Source: Winogradskyella haliclonae
GTDB taxonomy: Bacteria; Bacteroidota; Bacteroidia; Flavobacteriales; Flavobacteriaceae
DNA length: 64,000 nucleotides
Direction of reading: 5' to 3'
NCBI RefSeq assembly: GCF_014635865.1
Contig: NZ_BMDQ01000005.1
Location: 1-64,000, forward strand
In this document: piece by piece, positions 1 to 8,559 of the stretch
How positions within the stretch are numbered: position 1 is the first letter of the stretch
Layout of the letters: every line of letters starts with the position of its first letter
The notes under the pieces: model-generated
The model's database searches: none
What the model was told of the DNA's origin: nothing
Seen by the model: only the letters and a program-made list of their open reading frames with translations
Position numbers and translations under genes: made by a program

Positions 1-618
1 ACATTCCCATTAGGAGATACTACCGTAACATGGACCGTAACTGATGCCGCTGGTAATACCGCTACAGATACACAAACTGTAACCGTGGAAGATAATACAA
101 ATCCTGTTTGTATTACTCAAGACATAACAATTCAACTAGATGGTACAGGTAATGCTACTATTACTGCTAACGATATTGATAATGGATCAAATGATAATTG
201 TGGAGTAGCTTCTATATCAGTATCTCAAACTGCATTTACATCATCAGATATTGGAGATAATGTAATTACATTAACAGTTACGGATGTTAATGGCAATTCT
301 TCAATGTGTAATGCTACTATAACTGTAGAAGATACGACACTAGATATTGATGATGATAAACTTGAAGTCTTTAGTATTTCGCCAAATCCATTTAGAGATA
401 ATATCGTTATTAAGGTTCCTACAAAATTATCTGGTGATACTTTTGATATTGTAATCTACGACTTAAATGGACGAAGAGTATTTAATGAAGTAAAAGGTGT
501 AAATAATAATGAGATTAATCTTAATGGTCTCAGCCGATTGGAAATTGCGCCTTACATAATTAGAATTACTAACACATCTTCAAATAGTGTATTTAGCTCA
601 AGATTAATCAAATACTAA
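1..618 (+). CDS. T9SS-secreted HYR-repeat adhesin, C-terminal part (5' truncated)
   Basis: The reading frame is open from base 1, so the gene begins outside the window; a GTG at 85 is an internal codon. The visible 205 residues hold the end of one and all of a second beta-sandwich repeat of HYR type. Each repeat ends in a pattern like VTVEDNTNPVC or ITVEDTT, and a spaced pair of cysteines lies in the full repeat. The last 75 residues (from about FSISPNPF) look like a type IX secretion sorting domain: SPNP motif, IYDLNGR, and a lysine-containing end RLIKY. Such proteins are exported by Sec, cross the outer membrane through T9SS and are fixed to or released from the surface. The ligand cannot be read from this fragment. 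A strong hairpin terminator follows, so the next adhesin is transcribed separately. Confidence 0.85.
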   Translation, partial: TFPLGDTTVTWTVTDAAGNTATDTQTVTVEDNTNPVCITQDITIQLDGTGNATITANDIDNGSNDNCGVASISVSQTAFTSSDIGDNVITLTVTDVNGNSSMCNATITVEDTTLDIDDDKLEVFSISPNPFRDNIVIKVPTKLSGDTFDIVIYDLNGRRVFNEVKGVNNNEINLNGLSRLEIAPYIIRITNTSSNSVFSSRLIKY

Positions 619-630
619 TCTAAAAATTAT

Positions 631-669
631 AAAAAAAGCGGTAAAACTTAAAGTTTTGTCGCTTTTTTA
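631..669 (+). terminator. Rho-independent-type terminator after the first adhesin gene
   Basis: An inverted repeat AGCGGTAAAACTT / AAGTTTTGTCGCT (with two G-U wobbles) is flanked by A-rich sequence on the left and a run of T on the right. It starts 13 bases after the stop codon. Confidence 0.8.
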
Positions 670-711
670 TTAAAAATATATCACTGATAATCAAATACTT
701 ACAATAAATAA

Positions 712-751
712 TTGCATTTCATCGAATTTATTTGCATTTCATAGAGTTTGT
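712..751 (+). repeat. Tandem imperfect 20-bp direct repeat upstream of the large adhesin
   Basis: Two adjacent 20-base units, both beginning TTGCATTTCAT, agree at 17 of 20 positions. The second unit overlaps the predicted promoter of the gene at 803, so the repeat may be a regulator site. The core GCATTTCATCGAAT (714-727) recurs exactly, in inverse orientation, upstream of deoC. Confidence 0.5.
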
Positions 752-762
752 CGGTATGTTTG
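731..762 (+). promoter_or_regulatory. Predicted promoter of the 2053-residue adhesin
   Basis: TTTG (731-734) and TATGTTTG (755-762) are separated by 20 bases. This fits the Bacteroidota consensus of a TTTG/TTG -33 box and a TAnnTTTG -7 box. The start codon at 803 lies 40 bases downstream, leaving a leader of about 34 bases. Confidence 0.55.
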
Positions 763-802
763 TACCGTAATATAGTCCCAAACTATAAAATTTAACCGCT
801 TT

Positions 803-3800
803 ATGAAAACTTATTACGCTTACTCAGTAAAGACGTTTGTCTTTTTTTTACTATTCACTTTTTTGGCTGAAAGCTCTTTTAGTCAAGTAACTATTGCTTA
901 CCATGAGTTTGGTATCGATCAAGAAGGTTGGACTTTTCCTGGAACTTACTCAGGTAGAAATTTTAATGCCAATAGCTGTACAGCCTTTGGTGCATTATAT
1001 ACCTACTATGATTATGACTTGGACACAAGAGCTTCTGTTACTTCACCAGACTACAACTTAACATCTTATACAGATGTTGAGATTTCATTCTGTCATGTTA
1101 ATAGTACTAATCAAGAAGATGGTGACGGATTTGATATACAGTATTATGATGGTTCGTCTTGGTCTACAATTGCAACCTTCAGAAGAGGTACAGATTTCTT
1201 TGGAGGTGGCGTCCAGACCCAATTATCAGCAACAATAAATTCTGGTAGTTATACTTTCGCATCAAACTCAGCATTTAGATTTATAGGACAAAACAATAGT
1301 ACTAATGAATGGAATGTCTACGATGATATAAGTATAAAAACTTCTGGTACTTGCGCTCCAATAAATACATTTCCATACTCAGAAGGTTTTGAATCTGGAT
1401 TAGGTGCTTGGACTCAAGATACAGGTGATAATAAAGATTGGTTAAGGAATACTGGAGGCACGACATCTGGTGGTACTGGACCAAGTGCCGCTAGCGAAGG
1501 TTCATGGTATATGTTTACTGAAGGTAGTTCTCCAAATTTTAATTCCGAATTTAATTTAATAAGTAACTGTATTGACTTAACCGGAAGTCATACATCTGCA
1601 ACATTTTCTTTTTACTATCATATGTATGGTACAAATATGGGGACGTTAGATGTAGAAGTAAGTACTAATGGAGGTACAACTTGGTCTTCCCCTATATTAA
1701 CACTATCAGGGGAACAACAAACTAGTAATGGAGAAGCATGGCGTCAAGGTACAGCAAGCTTAACCCCATATATTGGACAAACAATAAGGATTAGATTTAA
1801 TGGTGTTACCGGTGGAGATTTTACCAGTGACATGGCCATTGATGACATATCCATAACAACAGTAAGCTCTGGACCAAATCTATCTGTTGTAGATAGTGGT
1901 AGTAATATTATAAGTGACGGCGGAGGTAATAGTCCCTCTTTAACAAATAGTACTGACTTTGGTAATATACTTATTACAAACTCTTCAGCTGAAACGTATA
2001 CTTTACAAAATACAGGTACATCAAATCTTAATATTACATCTATTGTAAGTGATAATGCCACTGATTTTGCTGTTTCTGGAATTACGCTTCCAGCCACAAT
2101 AACTGCTGGCTCTAGCACTACATTTACTGTTACTTACACGGCAAATAATGCTGGAGCTTCTTCTGCTGTAATTACAATTAACAGCAATAGTAATGCTCCA
2201 GGAAATATATATGATTTTAATACTCAAGGTTTTGGTGTAACACCATTCTGTAGTTCAACTACTGTGACCTTACCGTATTCTGAAAGTTTTGAAACTGGAT
2301 TAAATGGTTGGTCTTCTGGAGGTTCTGATGCCCTTTTAGCGAATAACGCTGCTAGATCTTATGATAACGATTATAGTTTAAACATACGCTCAAACTCTGG
2401 AAATGGATCTTCATTTTGTTCACCAATAATGAATTTAAGTAGTTATGATAAAGTTGATTTTGAGTTTTTCTTTACAGCAATCAATTTTGAACAAGATGAA
2501 TTATTTCATGTAGACTATAGCTCTGACGATGGTGCATCATGGACTACTGTTAGAACATTCGAAGCTGGAGATGTGGAAGGAGCTTCACCTGTAAGAGGCG
2601 ACTTCGACATCAACGATACTGTTATTTTTTATAGCAAAACAGTAACAATATTGGCTACAGATTATACTATGGGTACAAATTCAAGATTTAGAATTAGGTC
2701 AGAAGCATCAGATACTACTGATTTAGTTTACATCGATGATGTCAATATTACTGGAATGAACTATTCAACACCAACTTTAGGACCAGGAGGAATTACTGGT
2801 AATCTGGAGTTATGGTTAAAAGCTGATCAATTAGACGGTTCTAATGTTGGAACAGATGGAAGCTTAGTAAGTAGTTGGATAGATAATGGTAGAGGTCATG
2901 ACGCCAAAACTGAAGGGCCAGGATTAGAACCAATTTACAGAAACAGTGCTGCAAGAAATATAAATTTTAATCCAGTAATAGATTTTGAAAACGATCATAC
3001 TACAGCTGGTTCAGATATGACTTATATTGATACAAGAGATAAAGTATTACATAGTACATCTGGCTTCAACAGTAATGATATATTTATAGTGGCAATACCT
3101 GACCCAGCTGTATCATCTGCAATACTACCATTAGATACTTTTACATCTACAGATCCTACTGGAGACACTTTTTCAGAGGACGTTACAGGATTTGGTTATG
3201 GTAATTATTCTCAAAGGTTTACAGGAGAACAGTTTGGATATGCTATTGGTACAAGTAACTCAGCAGGTAATGGATATGGTAGAGGCACAACAAATGCTGA
3301 TATAAACTTTAATCAAGTTCATATAATTAATACTCGACATAATGCAACTGATACTGATATAGAAGTATATATGAATGCCAATCAAGTTGGTGATGTTACA
3401 TCAGATATAAGTGATTTTGCACCTGTAAATAACACACGTTATTGGTTAGGTAGAAGTCAATATTTTCAAGGAAGTTTTGATGGTCGTATAGCTGAAGTTA
3501 TAACTTATAATGCCAGAAAAAATGATGCAAATGCTACGCAAGAACGTAATAGAATCCAATCCTATTTAGCTATAAAGTATGGTATTACTTTACAACCAAC
3601 TATTACAGCTGGTGTTATCGAAGAAGGTAACTTGGATTATGTAGATAGTGATGGTTCAGTCATATGGGATGTATCAGCAAATTCTGGATATAACTTTGAT
3701 ATCGCTGGTATTGGTAGAGATGATGTATCAGTATTAGACCAGAGACAATCTAGTAGTGTTAACTCCATTGTTGATGGTACTGGTGAAACTAGAGGTATCG

Positions 3801-6800
3801 TAACCATGGGATTAACAAGTATTGAAACCACTAATTCGGGAAATAAAACAGTAAACTCAACATCATCATTTACAGATAAGAACTTCATAGTATGGGGAAA
3901 TAATAATGCTAGCCTAGATGCTGCCCCATCTACTGTTGCTGTTGATATGAGTGATAATATAACTGGCTTGAATACCAATGTTCAATTCATTGGTATGCAA
4001 CGTATATGGAAAGTTGTGGAAACTGGTGATGTATCAAGAGTTCAAATATCAATTCCTGAAAATGCTGTAAGAAATATTACACCTCCAGGAAATTACTTAA
4101 TGTTTATTTCAGAAACAGGAGTATTTACACCTACAGCTCAATATAGAGTAATGTCTTCAGATGGTAGTGGTAATTTATTAGCTGAATACGATTTTCCAGC
4201 AAACTCTGAAAGATTTATAACGTTTGGATATGCTCCAGAAATCATAGTAGAAAGATCAATTAATTTTGATGCTAGTGCTCAAAACTATATAGATGTTGAA
4301 GATAATTTAGACTTAGATGAAGATTCTGATGATACAGTTGCACCAGGCGCAAGTGTATTCACCATATCTACATGGATTAAAAGAGAATCTGGTTCAACTA
4401 ATACGTCTATTGTCTCAAAAAGAGATGTTGCCTATACTGAAGGTTATGATTTAAAAATCAACTCTTTAAATAGAGTAGAAATGAACTGGATTAATGGTTC
4501 TACAAGAACGATACAGTCTAGTGTAGCAATTCCTGAGAATGAATGGCATCATATTGCTGTGACCCATGATGGTACAACTGCAAGATTATATATAGATGGT
4601 GTTTTAGAAACTACTGAGACTTTACCTCTTCCTTTAGATACAAACAGATCATTCTTAATAGGTGCTGCTGGTAGAGATGGTAGTGCAACAGCATATTTTG
4701 ATGGTAATATTGACGAAGTTAGAGTTTGGAATGCCGCTCTAACTGAAAGCCAATTAAGATTTTTAATGAATCAAGAATTGGAAGACAATGCAGGTACAAT
4801 TGGTAAATACTTTGATGACAATAGTATATTACCATCAAAGAATGATGCTTCTGGTTTAGATTTTACAAACCTTAGAGCTTATTTCCCAATGTCTAGGTAT
4901 ACATATACCAACACTAATGATGATTCAGGAAATGACTTAATAGGTTACTTAAGACAGTTAAGAACAGTAGATTTTCAAACTGCACCACTTCCGTATATTT
5001 CAACTCAAAATGGAAATTGGACAGATGCTACAACTTGGACAAATGGCTCTATGCAAACCATTCCAGGTGCACGTGCATTAGCAGATAATGAAATGTATGT
5101 AGACTGGAATATTGTAGAGACAAATCATAACATAACTATAGATAATACATCTTTAGTAGATGACACTGTAGTAAATGCACCTGACCCAGATGGAAATGAT
5201 AATGAAGGTAATAGAACAGTACTTGCACATGTTTTAAGTAGTGGAACTGTTACTGTTGATGGTGATAACGTAGCAAAAACAGGTTTTGGTTACACTGTAA
5301 CACATTATCTAGAAATGAATGGCAAATTAGATCTCGAAGGTGAGTCGCAATTAATACAAACCACAGATAGTGATTTAATTTTAGGTCCTTCTGGTGAACT
5401 TGAAAAAGATCAGCAAGGTGTAACAAATACTTATCATTACAACTATTGGTCTGCTCCTGTAGGAGAAACTAGTATAGACCCTACTAATACTGTAAATGAG
5501 CATAGATATTCTTACTCAGTAACAGATATCATGCTAGATAATGGCACTGCTGTTAATTTCTCTAATGCAGGTTATAATGGCGCACCTGGTTCGCCTGTTA
5601 CTATTGCTGATTATTGGATTTGGAAGTTTGCCAATAATACAGATGGTGATTACTCACAATGGGAACATGTAAGACGTACTGGAGCAATAGAGCCTGGTGA
5701 AGGGTTTACTATGAAAGGCCCAGGAACTACTGGAACTGAACAGAATTATACATTCTTAGGAAAACCTAATAATGCAGATATTAATCTTACAATTAATCAG
5801 TACAATGATTATTTAGTAGGTAACCCGTATGCCTCAGCTATTGATGCTAGACAATTTATTATTGACAACGGCCCTACCCTATATTATGAAGATGGCGTTA
5901 CTCCAGAAGCAGATGCTACAACTAGTGGTACGCTATATTTCTGGGAACATTGGGGTGGTTCTGACCATATATTAGCTAATTATCAAGGTGGTTATGCTAC
6001 ATATAATTTAGCAGGTAGCTTAGCTGCGCCATTTAGCTTAACTGGAACTTCAGACCCTGACGTATCATCCACAGGCTCTGGCACTAAAGCTCCTGGTAGA
6101 TACATCCCTGTTGGACAAGGTTTCTTCGTAGTAGCCGCTAATGGTGGAAACATAAATTTCAATAACGGACAACGTATATTTAAAAAAGAATCTATAGCAA
6201 ATGGAGTGACTTTTAGGTCTAATAACCAAGAAGCTGAAACTTCTTCAAATGAAATTACCGATGAAATTGATACAAGACATAAGGTTAAGCTTGGTTTTGA
6301 TTCTGTTAGTGGACAACACAGACAGTTATTATTAACTATTGATGAAAACACAACACCTGGTGTCGATTGGGGATATGATGCCAAAACATATGAATTTAAA
6401 AATGATGATATGTTCTGGGCTATCGAGAATGACTTTTACGTAATACAATCCTCAGATTTAACAAGTGAAAATAATAGTTTTCCACTTATAGTTTACACTT
6501 CTGAAGATGGTAATAACACTATTAAAATTGATGAGTTAATCAATTTTGAAGAAGAACAATACATTTATGTTCATGATAAAGAATTGAGCTTTTATCACGA
6601 CCTAAGACAAGGTGATTACGAAATTTTCTTGAGTGCAGGTTACTATGACACTCGTTTTGAAATTGTATTTAGCGAGAGGAACATGAACCAAAGTTTAGGT
6701 ACAGATGATGACATCTTAAATAATGAAAAATTAGATGTACGTTATGCAAACTCAATAGACAAAGTCATACTCATTAATCCTCATGCGTTAGACGTAAAAG

Positions 6801-6964
6801 ACATTCAGATATTTAATCTTTTAGGACAACATGTTGTTGCGATAGAAGACATTAAAACTGGAAACATGACAGAATACAATGTTGGGAACTTAAGTTCTGG
6901 AGCTTATATCATTAAATTAAATACTGTAAGCGGTTCGGTATCTAAAAAAGTATTGGTAGATTAA
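803..6964 (+). CDS. Giant multidomain T9SS-secreted surface protein (MAM/LamG-like adhesin)
   Basis: This 2053-residue protein begins with a Sec signal peptide (hydrophobic FVFFLLFTFLA, cleavage after SFSQ near residue 28). Visible segments in order are: an N-terminal beta-sandwich (about 30-180); a MAM-like module starting PYSEGFESGLGAW (about 185-355); an ASPM/choice-of-anchor-D-like module with the LQNTGTSNLNI pattern (about 357-480); a second PYSESFETGLNGW module (about 484-652); a LamG-like region starting LELWLKADQLDG (about 666-930); an IAGIGRDD segment near 970 of the kind that follows LamG in Bacteroidota proteins; a concanavalin-type LamG (about 1152-1322); a long region without a recognised domain; and a T9SS type A sorting domain (about 1983-2053, ending KKVLVD). 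It is probably a cell-surface or released adhesin with carbohydrate-binding potential. The ligand is unknown. ATG 803 is supported by the signal peptide that follows it. Confidence 0.85.
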   Translation: MKTYYAYSVKTFVFFLLFTFLAESSFSQVTIAYHEFGIDQEGWTFPGTYSGRNFNANSCTAFGALYTYYDYDLDTRASVTSPDYNLTSYTDVEISFCHVNSTNQEDGDGFDIQYYDGSSWSTIATFRRGTDFFGGGVQTQLSATINSGSYTFASNSAFRFIGQNNSTNEWNVYDDISIKTSGTCAPINTFPYSEGFESGLGAWTQDTGDNKDWLRNTGGTTSGGTGPSAASEGSWYMFTEGSSPNFNSEFNLISNCIDLTGSHTSATFSFYYHMYGTNMGTLDVEVSTNGGTTWSSPILTLSGEQQTSNGEAWRQGTASLTPYIGQTIRIRFNGVTGGDFTSDMAIDDISITTVSSGPNLSVVDSGSNIISDGGGNSPSLTNSTDFGNILITNSSAETYTLQNTGTSNLNITSIVSDNATDFAVSGITLPATITAGSSTTFTVTYTANNAGASSAVITINSNSNAPGNIYDFNTQGFGVTPFCSSTTVTLPYSESFETGLNGWSSGGSDALLANNAARSYDNDYSLNIRSNSGNGSSFCSPIMNLSSYDKVDFEFFFTAINFEQDELFHVDYSSDDGASWTTVRTFEAGDVEGASPVRGDFDINDTVIFYSKTVTILATDYTMGTNSRFRIRSEASDTTDLVYIDDVNITGMNYSTPTLGPGGITGNLELWLKADQLDGSNVGTDGSLVSSWIDNGRGHDAKTEGPGLEPIYRNSAARNINFNPVIDFENDHTTAGSDMTYIDTRDKVLHSTSGFNSNDIFIVAIPDPAVSSAILPLDTFTSTDPTGDTFSEDVTGFGYGNYSQRFTGEQFGYAIGTSNSAGNGYGRGTTNADINFNQVHIINTRHNATDTDIEVYMNANQVGDVTSDISDFAPVNNTRYWLGRSQYFQGSFDGRIAEVITYNARKNDANATQERNRIQSYLAIKYGITLQPTITAGVIEEGNLDYVDSDGSVIWDVSANSGYNFDIAGIGRDDVSVLDQRQSSSVNSIVDGTGETRGIVTMGLTSIETTNSGNKTVNSTSSFTDKNFIVWGNNNASLDAAPSTVAVDMSDNITGLNTNVQFIGMQRIWKVVETGDVSRVQISIPENAVRNITPPGNYLMFISETGVFTPTAQYRVMSSDGSGNLLAEYDFPANSERFITFGYAPEIIVERSINFDASAQNYIDVEDNLDLDEDSDDTVAPGASVFTISTWIKRESGSTNTSIVSKRDVAYTEGYDLKINSLNRVEMNWINGSTRTIQSSVAIPENEWHHIAVTHDGTTARLYIDGVLETTETLPLPLDTNRSFLIGAAGRDGSATAYFDGNIDEVRVWNAALTESQLRFLMNQELEDNAGTIGKYFDDNSILPSKNDASGLDFTNLRAYFPMSRYTYTNTNDDSGNDLIGYLRQLRTVDFQTAPLPYISTQNGNWTDATTWTNGSMQTIPGARALADNEMYVDWNIVETNHNITIDNTSLVDDTVVNAPDPDGNDNEGNRTVLAHVLSSGTVTVDGDNVAKTGFGYTVTHYLEMNGKLDLEGESQLIQTTDSDLILGPSGELEKDQQGVTNTYHYNYWSAPVGETSIDPTNTVNEHRYSYSVTDIMLDNGTAVNFSNAGYNGAPGSPVTIADYWIWKFANNTDGDYSQWEHVRRTGAIEPGEGFTMKGPGTTGTEQNYTFLGKPNNADINLTINQYNDYLVGNPYASAIDARQFIIDNGPTLYYEDGVTPEADATTSGTLYFWEHWGGSDHILANYQGGYATYNLAGSLAAPFSLTGTSDPDVSSTGSGTKAPGRYIPVGQGFFVVAANGGNINFNNGQRIFKKESIANGVTFRSNNQEAETSSNEITDEIDTRHKVKLGFDSVSGQHRQLLLTIDENTTPGVDWGYDAKTYEFKNDDMFWAIENDFYVIQSSDLTSENNSFPLIVYTSEDGNNTIKIDELINFEEEQYIYVHDKELSFYHDLRQGDYEIFLSAGYYDTRFEIVFSERNMNQSLGTDDDILNNEKLDVRYANSIDKVILINPHALDVKDIQIFNLLGQHVVAIEDIKTGNMTEYNVGNLSSGAYIIKLNTVSGSVSKKVLVD

Positions 6965-6989
6965 TCCATAAAAAAACTTAAACTCAACT

Positions 6990-7019
6990 AAAAACGTCTC
7001 CATAATGGAGGCGTTTTTT
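6990..7019. terminator. Bidirectional terminator between the adhesin and hisS
   Basis: AACGTCTCCAT / AATGGAGGCGTT forms a stem (one G-U pair) with A-rich sequence on the left and T-rich sequence on the right. It can therefore serve the plus-strand adhesin and the convergent hisS, whose stop codon it overlaps. Confidence 0.8.
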
Positions 7020-8400
7020 ATTTTAATTTAGAGATTAAATCGTCAAGATTAATCGTTTCTTGCTCTCCTGAAGTCATATTCTTTAGAGCAAAACGATTAG
7101 ATTTCAACTCCTCTTCGCCAACTAAAACAACAAAAGGGATATCACGCTTATTAGCATAATTCATTTGCTTCTTCATTTGTTTACCAGATGTAACCCAATC
7201 TGGATATAACTCAGCATTGATACCTTTACTTCTCAAAGTAGAAACCGCTTTTAGCGATTCCATAGCTTCTGCCTCTCCAAAATTGATAAATAAAACTTTT
7301 GTATTCTCTTTTACTGAATCTGGAAATAAACTCAATTCCTCAAGAACTAAATAAATACGGTCCAAACCAAAACTAATGCCAACACCACTAATATCTTTAA
7401 GTCCAAATATACCTGTTAAATCATCATAACGGCCACCACCACCAATCGAACCCATATTTACACCTTCTGGTGCAGAAACTTCGAAAATTGCACCTGTATA
7501 ATAGTTTAGCCCACGAGCTAAGGTGACATCGAGTTGAAGCCCTGCCGTTTTTAGTTGCAGTGTAGCAATTGCGGTATTAATAAACTCTAACTCTTCTATG
7601 CCTTTTAATCCAATTTCTGAAGACTCAAGAATAGATTTTAGACTTTCAATCTGTGAGCCAAAATTGCCAGAAAGACCAAACAAAGGCTGTAGTTTATCTA
7701 TGCCGGCTTGAGAAATACCTTTAGCCAGCATTTCTTCTTTTACCTTCTCCTCACCTATTTTGTCTAGCTTATCTAATGCAACAGTAAAATCAATCAATTT
7801 GTCTTGTGCACCAATAACCTCAGCAATACCAGATAAAATTTTACGATTATTAATTTTTATAGTGACGCCTTTGAGATTAAGTGCTGTAAATACAGCATCG
7901 TAAAGTTGAATAAATTCTACTTCCTGAAATAAAGACCGACTTCCTACAACATCGGCATCGCATTGATAAAACTCTCTAAAACGGCCTTTCTGTGGACGGT
8001 CTGCACGCCATACAGGCTGTACCTGGTAACGTTTAAACGGGAACTCTATCTCATTTTGGTGTTGTACAACATAACGTGCAAAAGGTACGGTTAGGTCATA
8101 GCGCAACGCTTTTTCAGAGATTTTTGGCGTAAGTTTTGATTCTAAACGCTCTTGATAATCAGCATCAGAGATTTTTTTGAGATATTCCCCAGAATTCAAA
8201 ATCTTAAAAATCAAGCGATCACCTTCCTCTCCATATTTACCTATTAAGGTATCAGAGTTTTCGAAACTCGGAGTTTCTATTGGCTGAAAGCCATATACCT
8301 TAAATTGCTGCTTTATAGTTTCAGTAATATAACTACGTTTTGCAACAGTTTCAGAATTAAAATCTCTAGTGCCTTTTGGTATGCTTGGTTTTTGTGCCAT
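7018..8400 (-). CDS. hisS: Histidyl-tRNA synthetase
   Basis: HisS charges tRNA-His with histidine in the cytoplasm. It is a 460-residue class II synthetase. Motif 2 is visible at about 130-150 (VWRADRP...FREFYQCD), the histidine-binding signature ARGLNYYTGAIFEV at about 295, GGGGRYDDL at about 320 and motif 3 GVGISFGLDR at about 340. The C-terminal anticodon-binding domain (from about 370) is intact. Length and start (MAQKPSIPKGTRDF) are normal for Bacteroidota. The gene is monocistronic, bounded by a bidirectional terminator at its 3' end. Its 5' leader carries a stable hairpin ending 3 bases before the start codon, which could limit translation. Confidence 0.97.
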   Translation of the reverse strand: MAQKPSIPKGTRDFNSETVAKRSYITETIKQQFKVYGFQPIETPSFENSDTLIGKYGEEGDRLIFKILNSGEYLKKISDADYQERLESKLTPKISEKALRYDLTVPFARYVVQHQNEIEFPFKRYQVQPVWRADRPQKGRFREFYQCDADVVGSRSLFQEVEFIQLYDAVFTALNLKGVTIKINNRKILSGIAEVIGAQDKLIDFTVALDKLDKIGEEKVKEEMLAKGISQAGIDKLQPLFGLSGNFGSQIESLKSILESSEIGLKGIEELEFINTAIATLQLKTAGLQLDVTLARGLNYYTGAIFEVSAPEGVNMGSIGGGGRYDDLTGIFGLKDISGVGISFGLDRIYLVLEELSLFPDSVKENTKVLFINFGEAEAMESLKAVSTLRSKGINAELYPDWVTSGKQMKKQMNYANKRDIPFVVLVGEEELKSNRFALKNMTSGEQETINLDDLISKLK

Positions 8401-8403
8401 AGT

Positions 8404-8426
8404 AATTTCCCACGAAGGTGGAAATT
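8404..8426 (-). promoter_or_regulatory. Hairpin in the hisS leader, 3 bases before the start codon
   Basis: In the mRNA, AATTTCCAC and GTGGGAAATT pair over 9 bp with one bulged residue and a 4-base loop, ending 3 nt before AUG. A stem here would cover the ribosome landing site. It could be a translational control element of hisS; function is inference. Confidence 0.45.
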
Positions 8427-8450
8427 CTTTTTGTTAGTCTCAATTTGTCA

Positions 8451-8478
8451 CAAAAATATTATAAATTTTAGAGGCAAA
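8451..8478 (-). promoter_or_regulatory. Predicted hisS promoter
   Basis: On the minus strand TATTTTTG (8451-8458) fits TAnnTTTG, and TTTG (8475-8478) lies 16 bases upstream, slightly short of the usual spacing. The implied leader of about 45 bases contains the hairpin at 8404-8426. Confidence 0.4.
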
Positions 8479-8490
8479 CCCAAGTAATTT

Positions 8491-8498
8491 TAAATTTG
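8491..8498 (+). promoter_or_regulatory. Possible -7 box for the permease gene
   Basis: TAAATTTG matches the TAnnTTTG consensus 61 bases before the permease start codon. No convincing -33 box is seen. Confidence 0.3.
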
Positions 8499-8559
8499 TA
8501 GTAACTTTATTGGCATTAAGTAGTCTTATAGCAAACCGACTCTAACTTTAGGCTTAAAA

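Noticed and set aside
5992..6384. A 130-codon open frame on the minus strand inside the large adhesin
   Set aside because: It lies wholly within a clearly coding plus-strand gene, has composition biased by the other strand, no leader signal and no recognisable domain. Similar antisense frames inside clpB (22545-22952, 22056-22406), the permease and recN were dropped for the same reason.
8305..8487. Small plus-strand frame over the hisS start
   Set aside because: It lies antisense to the conserved hisS N terminus and its promoter; no protein family features.
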